Below, one piece after another: positions 10,560 through 21,900 of a DNA stretch of 64,000 nt. The stretch's first letter is position 1, and the number at the start of each line of letters is the position of its first letter. A program made the translations under genes and the position numbers. The notes below the pieces were generated by a model. The model made no database searches. It was not told the DNA's origin and saw only the letters and a program-made list of their open reading frames with translations. This stretch comes from Alternaria dauci. Lineage: Eukaryota > Ascomycota > Dothideomycetes > Pleosporales > Pleosporaceae. The stretch lies in assembly GCF_042100115.1 (NCBI RefSeq), contig NC_091272.1:186001-250000 (forward strand), given 5' to 3'.

Positions 10560-12690
10560 ATCCAGTAACTGCGTAAGTGCATGGTGTGAGTTTTCTTCGG
10601 TAAATTGCGAGACTAATGATTGCTTTGTAGACTTTCATACATCAAAACTTTCACGAGGAAAGCGACTGCAGGGCAACCAAGGGTACTCGTCGGCACTTCA
10701 CAGGTGAACAGGAGGACAATACAGCAGGCAGAGGAGGGATCGTAGATATAGTGGTTTCCAGGGGTTTAATAGAGCATACTTTGTACTATGCTTGAATACA
10801 CTACATTCTCCCAGACTTTCTCACTGCGAAGTACACAGTGTTCGATTTAGGTTACTACATTACCTCCTCCGTTACGGCACTAGACAGCTGTACTGTGTGA
10901 TCACTTGTCATAGCCCAAACTCATATGCAACATCCATTTGCGGATTCTCTGATTTGAGAGAACCTGTCCGTTCAGGTCGTTTAACATGCCAGCCATGGAA
11001 AAGATCATAAATGCTTCGAAAAAGACATTATATTATAGAATGCATGACGATCGTTGTGTCGAGAACCCGCGCTCAAAAACTACACAAGTTTGGCGTCATG
11101 TCGCTTTCGTGCGTTTCGAAATCAACATGGTCCAGAAATATGAAGATATGATCGATACTGTGTCTACTGTTTCACAGTTTGGTTTTGCCGAAAGACACGG
11201 CAGGATGACTACATGTCGATCCTCCAACACACCAGGATGAACGCTAACATCGCTACATCTCTTGCATATAAACCAACTCTTCTATGCTGCAACTTTAACA
11301 ACACAACTTCTAACATCAACCTACCAAAAAGGAAACATTGAGATTGTATGTGGTTGGTCTGCTTTTGTGTTCTTTGTGCGAAAGCTGTTGTCTTACAATC
11401 CGTTGTGTGAGACACATTGCTCTGCGAACAATCTAACAGCTGCTTGTAACAGTGTTGAATCGAAAGAACTAAATTTTGCGGTGAAAATATGTACATGGTC
11501 ATTCTCTGACACCCAAACGCGACATGTGTTGGAAGTTGTTCGATTTTGTTGCAACAGACAAGGTTGACACATCTTGCTGGTTTTCTTGGATTTTGATAGC
11601 AGAACAGACGGCAAAGTCTTGCTCAACACATGCCGGTTTCCCATTTGGATTTTAGAGTCCAAAAACAAAACTTTGAACAGGAAGAGGTCGAAAGAAGCCA
11701 CCCATAGGATCCTGTTGCTGTTCTTTTGTACAAGACCCAAACCAAACATTCACTCCCATGGTATAGCTTTCGAAACACCAACGCTCCTATGGGTATGTCT
11801 TTCAGCTTTTAGGAAGATCTCGCGGCAGCCGAGAACATGTGGAACCCGAATTTATGTTTGAGAAGGCGGAGGAAAGAAGACTCCATGATTATCACTTCCC
11901 GCTTTTTTTTGGAAAAAGGACAGAAGGCAGTGGATAATAAATTAAATAGTGGGCCAAAGGAGGTGAGATATGTATACCAAGGCGAGGTGTTGAGAGGGGA
12001 TGTGAAACTAATCAAGCATCGTCGCCCATGGTGTATGCTGGACGAGTTCTTCTCGCACCGTGGGTGAGCTTCAAAGTGCTTTTGAGATACACTGCATCGT
12101 GGCTAAAAAGAGTAGTGATGGAGAACAGATCCATGCTGTTATCGATCTCGCGGTTTTCTGCCGATGTTGCGAAATTTCAGTGGCCAGCAGTCCGCCATAG
12201 ACAGTTTTGCAATGACTTTCGACAACATGACCCAATCCTCTATCAATTTTGAACATATCGGTTTTTCTCTTGCAACTTCTGAGAGGTACTCCATTGCATA
12301 TGTTTCCGCCAATTTCGATGCAGGCACAAAATCCATGAGTGGTTGTACTGTATTTTCGAGTTTGGCTCACACGCCCGCAGTCATGTGCGTGGAGACAGGT
12401 TTTTTTGGAACAAGTTTTTCGTGAAAATGATGTGTGATGAGAAGACATTCCGAGGAGGAAGAAAGCCCGCTTTTGTACCACAGACGAGGCGCTCAAGCTA
12501 GTGCAGGCGGTCAGTACGGTGATGCGCAACACTTCACACGCCGAGCCAATCTGTAAACTTCCACTCACTATCATCACACATCGAAAACATCCCATTAACT
12601 AAATCCTGTCATTTCCCGATATCAGTTCACCATCCTTATAACTATCCATCAAACTGTCACTTCTCCACGCGATCCCATCACCCCCACCCC
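10560..12690. other. Long intergenic stretch after the secreted-protein gene
   Basis: About 2.1 kb with no recognisable gene. It starts with the presumed 3' UTR and UTR intron (10573-10630) of the secreted-protein gene. Frames up to 174 codons (minus strand 12071-12595) show no domain, no codon pattern of a gene and no convincing splice structure. Confidence 0.45.
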
Positions 12691-13214
12691 CTACTGCCCA
12701 CCAGTCTGATTCCCATCCTTTTGCCCACCCACACTCCTACCCCCCGCCTTCGTCGTATCGCCCACAAAGCTCCCAGCCGCTACATTCCATTAGCCTCTCC
12801 CCTATCTCACCCATAATCCCATATTCCCACTCACCTTTCGTCGTCTCCCCAACGCCCTGCGTAACACCCGTCACCGCATCGCCTACCGCCAACACCATCA
12901 TCGTTAGTGAACCGCCTCACGCATTTCCGTATACATCAACGAGGGTATCTGTTGCTTACCAAGTCCTTTACCGCCCGCAGCAACAACGTTACCAGTAGCG
13001 TCTGTCACGCCTTGGACGCCCTTTCCGACGGTGTTTGTGGCTGCGCCTAGGGTGTTTCCTGTAGGTACTGTTAGTCCATTTCTCTTACAGCTTCCGGTAT
13101 AACAGCGTTTGACAGGAAGAGAACAAATGCGAAAGAAAGGTAACACGACAACATACCAAGGCCACTAGCAGCGGTGCCAAAGAAGCCCTTTTGTTGATTG
13201 TTCTGGTCGGACAT
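12691..13214 (-). CDS. Small Gly-rich LEA-like hydrophilic protein
   Basis: A 97-residue protein spread over four small exons: 13214-13157, 13058-12960, 12882-12835 and 12779-12691. Introns are 98, 77 and 55 nt. It is glycine-, threonine- and alanine-rich with repeated GxV/GAATNTVGKG-like and GVTQGVGETTK-like units, has no aromatic core beyond a few Phe, no signal peptide and no membrane segment. This matches the style of small fungal LEA-like or stress-induced proteins thought to protect cells under desiccation, but I cannot assign a named family. All introns have GT-AG ends, the first exon starts with MSDQNNQQKGFF, and the last ends in a Gln/Gly-rich tail. The many introns in so short a gene are typical of this protein type in Pezizomycotina. 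Confidence 0.7.
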
Positions 13215-14388
13215 GATTGATTCGAATGTGTGCGTGTGTAGTTCCTGTTACGAATAGCAGTTGACAAATGTATAAAATTCCGAAGTGTAGATGCAGTGTA
13301 AATCCTCAGCACGCAACCCTCACTCGAGCTTTACATATATATCTGTCCCTCCGCTACTCTGTCCTTATGACGTAACCGCTCTTCGCCCTCCCATGATCCC
13401 TGCACACCCACCAGCCCCCCTCTCTAACCCACCCGTTGACGCGCAACGCTCCTGCCCACCGCCGTTAGCAACACGCCTCGCAACAACGATCGGCATGTTT
13501 GCATCACATCGCATCATTGGCAGCGCACGTGTTTTCCCACCACCGCAACCTAGGTCTCTTCCAAGATTCACAGCAGAGCATCATAACATCACGACGATTA
13601 AATATCACAGCAAATGTACACCACCTTTTTTTGTAGCACATTTCATTCTATCTACATCGATACTCGCAAAACAAAAAAGAGTCCGCAATGATTTTTACCA
13701 TCATCATCCGATACATCAAATCGTTTTTACGCTGCCTGAGCATCATCTTTTTTGCGTACTCTTTCTCGCAGCAAAACGTGTGCCATATGCCTGAGCAACC
13801 GACATTGCCTAAGCAAGTAGGTGTTTCTGCTGTCATGGGCGGACACCGTTATATGCCATCACCACAAAACCACCGCATTCTCTGAAAGACTGCAAAAGAA
13901 GAAGAAAAGGATAACATGAAAAAAAAAGTGCGGGATTAGAGGCAAAAGAACCCTCCACAGGGGGACAAAAGGTAAACTCCTCTCTATCCATCTTTTGTCC
14001 ATCCCTACCCTAGCAGCGTAGAAGAAAAGTGATGAACGAACCGAGGTCAAGAGGTATAACTCAATCGTGCCCAAAAGAACCACCCATAGCGCTCGTAAAA
14101 AGCGTCAGTGGTGCAAGGCCTCATCCGTTCATCTTGCAAAGCACGTCCCAGAACGCCGCCATCATGGTCCGTGAAAAACATGAAAACATGCGCACGCACA
14201 GTGACAACAAGGAAACTTTTGATGAAAACCCCGGGCGTCCGAAATGCATGCAAACAAGGACTGCGCGCTGTGATGCAACCCCCTTTCTATGGCAACGAAG
14301 AAACAGGCGATCGATTAGATTACCGCGTGCGGTGTGGTCTATGGGTATAAGAACCGTCACGCGCTCGAATGGTTGGAAGAAGAGGTAA
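13215..14388. other. Intergenic region with a CT-rich strand
   Basis: Upstream of the LEA-like gene and downstream of eIF4G. The plus strand is C-rich near 13,380-13,470 and A-rich near 13,900-13,930. No gene is recognisable; the 3' UTR of eIF4G should lie in the right part. Confidence 0.45.
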
Positions 14389-17300
14389 TCACTCCGAAGG
14401 CTTGGCCTCCGTCTCGGCTGCAGATTCATCTGCCGCGTTGGATGTAGAGCCAGCCTCGCCGGCGTCTTCGTTGCTAAGAGCTGCTAGTGCACTGCGATAG
14501 TTGTTAGTGAGAACCTTGAAGGGTACGACGAGTGAAAGCTTACCTGAAAGCGTTTGCATGAGCAGTTTCCTCCTTCTTGACGGGTGGTGTGCCGGTGCGC
14601 GAGGAGGCGTTGGAGTCTTCACGACCACCCATCATGCCGGGGCCGAGACCGCGACGGCCACTACCGCTGCGGCTACCAAGCATGGAGGGGCCGAGAGACT
14701 GGTTGTTGAGGTTGCGTCCAGAAGCACCCTTGGAAAGCTTGCGCAGATCGTCCATCTGTACACGGCTGCCAGTGTCGGGAGGAGGCTGCATGCCACCACC
14801 TGAGAACGAGCGAGCGTCGCCGCGACCCATGGGAAGACGACCACCGCCGCCGCGCTGGTTCGATCGTGTGCGCTCCATCTCGGCGGCCTGCTGAGCCGCC
14901 ATGGCTTCTTGATGAATCTCCGCAATGGTCTTGGGACCCTTGAGGATGTCCTTGGACTTCCAGCCAGCCTTGCGCATGTCGACAGTGTCGAGCAACATGA
15001 AGTGCATACGCGACGGAAGACCCTCCATGTTCATGACCTTCTCGATGCGCTCAAAGTACATGTTGATCATCTTAGGACCGGCCTCGGCCGACTCCATCGT
15101 GGCACCGACAGTGCGGAGCAGCTTGACCAGAGACTCAATAGCAGCCTCATCGGGAAGACCCTCAAAGTCGAGAAGCTTGAGCACACACTCGTGCATGATG
15201 CGGAGGGTCAACATGCCCAGCTTGTACAGCTCTCCGATGAACTGGATGAGACCAAGACCCTTGCGCTTGGCGGCAGCGGCGATGTAGTATTCGTCTGACA
15301 GAAGCTTGGCCTCCTTCTCGCCTTCTGGCGCCTCGGGCAGGTTGACCTCCCAACCACGCTCGAACTCCTCCTGACAACGGTTCAGGAGGTATTTACGGAA
15401 GAGAGCACCACCAACAACCGGGTTGCCGTGCTTGTCGCGGACGTTCTCGTCCTTGATCTCGGTGCTCATAGTCTGCAACATGCGGCTACAGAACTTGGCG
15501 TACATAGAAGACCAGTGGGACTCGTCGCAAGCCTTCTCGAAAGTGAGCTGAATGACCTGGCGAAGGGTGCGTCCATCGGTCTCGTCCTTGGACTGTCCTG
15601 CAATCTCGAGAATTTGATCGGAGATCTTATCGAACTTGTCGGGTGTCATCTTGTTGAGAGCAGCCTTGACCTTACGCTGTACCATATCGGGAGCCAGGTG
15701 GCCTGCGCTCATTTGAGCCTGGACAGCAGCAGGCTGAGTGAGCGACGTAGGTACCCAACCAGTCTGCGAACGTGTAAGTGCCTTGACTTCCTGACCGGCG
15801 GTCAGTGGCATAGCCTTTGCATCCTGGCCGTTGTTGTTGTTGCCGCGACCGCGGTGGCTGCCGCCGGCACCCTTGCCACGAGAGCTGCCAACACGAGGAG
15901 AATCGGGTACGCGGTGGGCGCTCTGGTAGGAGTTGTTGCGTCCCATGGAAGGAGCACCACCCATAGGGAAACCACCACGACCTCCACCTAGAACGACATG
16001 AGCAAGGGGGTTCGTCATAGAGGAGCCACGTCCAGCTTGGGCTTGCTTGAAGCGCTCTTCGGATGTCGTACCTGGCGGGAGTGTGCGCCCTCCTGGCGGG
16101 AATGAACCAGGTGCTCCGAAATTGCCCATGCCGCCACCGGCAGCACCTCCGCGAGATCCTTGACGGGGACCCATAGAACCAACACGAGCAGACGGGGGGC
16201 CGCGAGCTGATTGAGGCTCGTCGCCGACAGTCTCCTTGAGTTTCATGTCCCAGTCAACCGAAGGCTTCTCCTTGAAGACATCCTGGAATTGCAGGAGGAA
16301 GTCCTTGTCGTACTGACGTCCCTTGCTCCTGTTGCTGTTGTTCAGAGCAGGGTTGGGGCTGGAAACACCCTGAGGGTACTGGACCTCAGCGCGAACCTCG
16401 AGGAAACGCGCAGTCTTGAGCGCCTGCATACCAGCAGTTGGCTGCGCAGGCTCAACAGACTTGTTGGTCTCGAGCTTAAGAGCGGCTGGCTTGGGCTTGG
16501 TACCAGTGGGTGTCTTTGATGGTGCAGGTGCGACGACAGGAGCAGCAGCCTCAACTGGGGTCGCCTCTTCGGTCTGAGAAGCACCAGGACCGAACATGGT
16601 GTTCTTCTTCAGACCAGCGAAAAGCGCCTTGTCCTTGGCCTCGCGTTCGGCCTTTTGCTCGGGTGTCTCTGCTGCGCGAGCAGCTTCAGCCTCTTCGGCT
16701 TCACGCTCAAGCTTGCGCAGACGCTCCTCTTCCTGCTTGACCTTCTCGGCAGCGTTGGCCTTTTCAGCCTCGGCCTTTTTCTTCTTCTCTTCGGCGTAGC
16801 GCTTCTCGTCCTCTTCGCGCTTCTTCTCCTCCTCTTCCATCTCAGCAATCATGCGCTCCATCTCTTCATCTTCGAGGCGCTTCTTCTCGGCCGCGTCAGT
16901 CTCAGCCTTCTTGGCAGCCTCAGCGTCTTCCTTCTCCTTCGCTTCAGCAGCGGCTTTCGCCTCTGCCTCCTCCTTAGCAGCAAGCTTTGCGTTGGCTTCG
17001 GCCTTGGCCTCTTCTTCGGACGCTTCCCTAGCCTTCTTCGCGGCCTCTTCTTGAAGGCGAAGTTTCTCCTGGAACTGCTTGACGAACTCGGCCTTCTTGG
17101 ATTCGCCATCAGCCTTTGTAGCGTCGGTGGCGCTTGGTGCGCGTGGCGGAGTTGGCGTAGCAGCAATAGCGGGAGATCGAGGAGCTGCAGGTACCGAAGA
17201 TGCCACAGCGGGCGGGGCTGGTGATGCACCCTTGGGCTTGAAGTCGAGAATTTCACCATCAACAGTCTTGATTGTGATAGCCTTGCTTGCTCGCTTCGGG

Positions 17301-18928
17301 CGCTCGAAGGTGGAGCTGGGCGCCGGGCTTGCCGACGTCATGCTCGGGGTGTGTGTGTGCGAGATGTGGTTGACGTTGGTCATGGCCGGTGTGGAAGGCT
17401 GAGGAACAGCAGATGATGGGCGCTCCGACATGTTGGAAGGAGTGCGTGACATGCTCTGAGCCTGTGGCTGATGGCCGTAGGGAGCAACTCCGTAGGGGGA
17501 CTGCATCTGGGGAGGGTAGCCACGACCAGGGCTAGCAGGAACACCTGGGTAGTGTATGGACTGTTGCAGTCCGTAGTTCTGGGGGTAGAAGTTGTTGTAG
17601 GGATCTAGGCCTGGTTGAGGCATGCCGCCGTACATAGCCTGTTGTGACATATTTGTTAGAGATAATTCGAGATGATTATGGAATGGAGAGGATGAACGCA
17701 TTTTGTAGAAATGGCTTGCGCGAGACTGGTCGCCAGATCCGAAGAACCTTGGGTGGGAAGGTGTCTCGTTTAGGGCTGAACCAAAGTCTGCTGATAAAGC
17801 CGACTTGCGTGACGTAGGAGACACAAAAATAATTTCAGCGGTAGAGGGAATACGAACCTGTGGAGGATACTGCTGTCCCGGGTAGAACGGCATACCAGGG
17901 TTGGCAAGATGCTGCTGCTGGTGCATCGTAGCGGGGGTGATGGCGGGGCTACGGTTCTGAGTAAAGGGAGAGCGCTGCGGCATCTGGCCCTGGGGGTGGA
18001 ACGGCGGGGCTTGACCACCGCGACCCATCTGAGGCATGGCACGGTGTGGCTGGGGCGAGTAGTTTGCCATTTGTGGGTTGAAGTGGCCCTGGCCGTATCC
18101 ACCGCGACCGCCGCGGTTAGCAAACGAGCCTCCGCGACCCATGTTTGCGTTGCTCATGTCGCTGTGTGCAGACTGGGACGACTCACGTCGCAGGTGCTGG
18201 GCTTGCGGGAGCGAGTGGGAGTTTGGTTGAGGGGGCATAGCAGGGCGCGCCTGTGGCAGAGTTAGTGGCTGAGGCGAAATGCGAGAAATATCAGAGCAGA
18301 GAGGGCGCAAACTCACGTTAGGCTCAGTGCTTTCACCGCCCTGGCCACCAAAGACCAAGTTTGGTCGTGTAGGCAGTCCGTCAGGCTTGGGGCCTCCGGA
18401 AATGGGCGTGGGAATGGGTGAAGGTGAATGGGCAGGCGAGGCAACGCGCGGGTTCTGGACCTGCGCCGGGTTCAGGCTTCCCTGAACTACAGGCGAGGCG
18501 TGGGCAGGCGCTGGGGAGCCAGCGAGCGAGCCGAACTTGATGCCAGAGGGCGGGCCTCCTGCCGTCGCAATGGGCGGGGTCTGCTTGATCTGGACGGACG
18601 ACTTGCGCTCGTGGGCGCTGCCGTTGGGGCCGCCGCTCACAATCGTGGGCATGGCGGGAATAGCAGGCTTGATGGCGCCGGTGCCATTCACCGGGGATAC
18701 AGAGGAGCTCTTGCCATGGTGCGCGCTCTGCGGACCTCCCACTGCCACGGGCGGCGCTGCGCTAGACACGATCGTGGGCTTGGTCGCGTTGGCGTAGGAG
18801 CTGCGGGCAGTGGGTTGAGCCGAACCGGCGGCCACGGTGGCGGACGATCCTGTAGAGGAGTTGTTCGCGGTCGTAGACGAGGAAGCGGCGATGGGCGGGG
18901 TTTGCGAGTTCGCGGCGGGATTACTCAT
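14389..18928 (-). CDS. TIF4631: Translation initiation factor eIF4G
   Basis: Scaffold of the cap-binding complex eIF4F: binds eIF4E, eIF4A and poly(A)-binding protein in the cytoplasm. The likely spliced product is 1,400 residues. Introns are 18251-18316 (66 nt), 17639-17857 (219 nt) and 14492-14543 (52 nt); the first two are in frame and free of stops, so they could be retained. The N-terminal third is Ser/Pro/Gln-rich. Residues about 515-680 form a long charged Ala/Glu/Lys coiled region. The eIF4E-binding motif YDKDFLL (YxxxxL-phi) is near 778. RGG-like Gly/Arg runs follow, and the MIF4G HEAT domain spans about 985-1235. The C-terminus is a short acidic tail in the last exon. No upstream ATG occurs in the proximal leader. 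Identity is very secure; exact isoform is not. Confidence 0.95.
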
Positions 18929-21900
18929 GGACTCGGTGGTGGGTGAGGCGACGTGTGGAGGTGGGAAGGCGGTCGGCAGGCTGCGCAGTCGCTACCTAGC
19001 TGAGGGCGGATGACGTTGGTATCGCTGGAATCCCAGATCCGAGCGAGGGGCAAACTCTGCGGAATTAATGAGTTGCTGGGGCAGCGACTCGGGGGGGATG
19101 CAGAAAAGAGAGTCGTCGGTGGTGACGAAGGGAAGGCAAGAGGTCAACTCCTTTAGGAAGGGTGTTGAGGGCTGTCCGAGCGCTTCAATGAAGGAGTCTC
19201 TGAACAGGTTCCGGATTCGGACGAGGGGGATTTCGCCGAATAAATTCGTGAAATCGACGGGCGGCTCGTGTGAAGATCACTGAGTCCGCTGCGTGTGTCG
19301 TGATGGGATGTTCTCGCAGTGGAGAGACGGGTGTGTGGAGGGACGGCGGTTGGGCTCTTTCGAAAATTGTTTGAGTGCCAGACTAAGCCGCAACAAGGAT
19401 GCTGGCCTAGCCGAGAGTCCTTGAAGCGCAGTCCCAACACCTGGATTGCCACGCCAATTCGCAGTGGCTTGTTTGGCGACTCTGCTTGCTCAGAGTCACG
19501 GCTCAGTTCTTCACGATTGATTTATTGGCGGGCGCGCACAAACTGCGGTTGCTATGTGCGCGTTCGTGAGTTGCTCGGATACACGAGGCAAGAGCGAGGG
19601 GCCGCCCACGCTGCCTCACCAGGTCCAAGACTTGAGCCCGTCATCACATAGACAGTAAGCGGGACAAGCCACGCAATGCTGCGCTCTGCCCGAGTGACCT
19701 CGTCGTGACTCCAGCTAGCTCGCTGTGGCTGTTGGCACACAGCGTAGGCAATGCCCTACGCGGGGTGCCTTGCGCTGGACTGGACGGCAGCAGCAGATAC
19801 AATCCATACGCTGAGCAAACCCCACCATCTGGTGGACGAGAACATCTGCCGAGTGCCAAACGCCCTGTTTCTACTCGCACAACCGGACCAGGTAAACGGC
19901 GTCTTATTCCCACGGCTATAGCTCAGCCCTGTGTCTCTTGCGGTACACCCAGTCGCACAATGAAGCGCAGTCGTTGGCGTAACAAAGAAACCACAGACAC
20001 AGCGGACCTAGTACCACAGTACAGCATGAGCCTTGCCATCCATACAGTGTCTAATCGCATCACCCCTCTTGCGCCGATCGAAGAAAAAATGTAAACCCAC
20101 TGACGTCTTGATGCGCGTCTATGCACAATGACGGCGACCGTCTCTCACGTGAAAGGCATCTCCGCCTTAACTCCATTGTCATGTGAGATTTTCGAGTATC
20201 ATCGCCACAATCGATAAGAGTCGATCAGACCACTCCGTGCACCTCCATGATTACTACAAGGCCCGATTGACTCCAGCAAGCGCCTCGAGCTCGACACGGA
20301 CGCTGTCCCGTTGACTGGGCGATGCATCGACAGCTTTGTCAAAGGCGGGGATTGCCCCGCCAAAGACATGCACCAGCAAGCATCCAGGACTCGCAAAGTC
20401 TCATCCGAAAGGTTATGTATATGCAGTATGGGTGTAGTTTGGATGCGATGTGAGCGGCATCTAACTCGCTCTTGGTGCAGGACGTACAGATGTGGTAAAT
20501 GGCAAACAGCTGACCCGGTGGACACGTGACGACGGTGGATGCAATGCGACGAGATGAGATGATGGAGACAATGAGGTTTCTCCATGGAGATGCAGATATA
20601 ATTTCGGATCTGCGGATTCAACTGCTTCTAGTGCCGTAAGCATGAAAGTCTACAAGAGAGACGCTCGATATGGAGTGGTCTACCGCCAACTGCACGTTCA
20701 TGGAGTTGCGAGGGTGTTGTTCAGGCCAAATGCTACCATGTCTCTTACGACCAGAGGTAATCCTGGAAAGAATATGCAGCTTGCTGTCCTTTGTTGAAGT
20801 AACTCGATTCGCGCACTTGGAAGTAACACGGGAGGTATAGTAGGCTGAACCTCAGGCTACGATGAGGAGCGGGACCACATGGCTACAATGTAGCAGCGAC
20901 CACTGCCGGCGTAGAGGGCCTGTTACTAGTGAACGTTCATAGTGGCGACAATCACAACCAAGGAACTATTATCAAGTAAGCGAACGGTTCATTTTCCCTT
21001 GCAACAATGGACAGCGTAGGAACTAGGAGACGAACGTCAGGTTGGCCCAGAGCAAATGCAGTAATGGCAGCGAACAGACACATCGCAACGAGATGCGACC
21101 AAACCTTGAGTAAGCCGTACAGTCATCTGTTCATTGACTACAGACAGACCACTTGCAAAGGCCGACAATATGACTCTTTCAGGCCGCCTACTTACCGCCT
21201 CCGCATCGCCTAGGCTACAGCCACATCCTCCATCCTATGCAGGCACCAGGCACCACAATCATCCACCATTCATGACTCAAATAGAACGGTGACACGGCGA
21301 CGCGGCTCCTTTAGCGGCCAGGATCCTTCCTGTAATGCCGCGTAGCATTAGCAGCGCACAGCCGGCGGTTTTGCGTGCGCCGGCAGCAGAGCAGAAGGAA
21401 TTTCGTGGTAGCAAAAGGAACGGACACGACCGATGTTGAAACCCTGCTGCGGGTGTAATGCAACGAGTCGCAATGCCGCCAGGTACCGATGACAGTGCGT
21501 CGGCGGTTCAGTACAACGTTACCAAGTCGCGAATTGACAGCCGCCTCAGACTTCAGGTTCGAACTTCATGTGCGCATTTCAATGCAGTATGGAGCATGAC
21601 GTCGGCCTCTGCTGTGCTGCGTGCTGCGACAGACGGGGATAGCCATCCATGCGCCAACTGAGTTACCTCCGCCTCTTCCATCGCATTTCCATCAATCGCA
21701 TCCGCCCAATGGTAATCTCGGGTTTCCGGAGTATGCGCATTCGCATTCTGGGGTGTGTGGGGGAGATGAAGGGGAAAAGGAAAGGAAATTTCGCATCAAC
21801 ACACCGCACACGGCCACATCAAGCACAAACTTTGAACCAGCAGCGGGGTCCAAAAACTTCCACCTCTCATCGTCAGCCACACCCACATGGGGACCTCGGC

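Noticed and set aside
14501..18946. Many long plus-strand frames opposite eIF4G
   Set aside because: They are antisense shadows of a GC-biased, low-complexity coding sequence and contain no domains.
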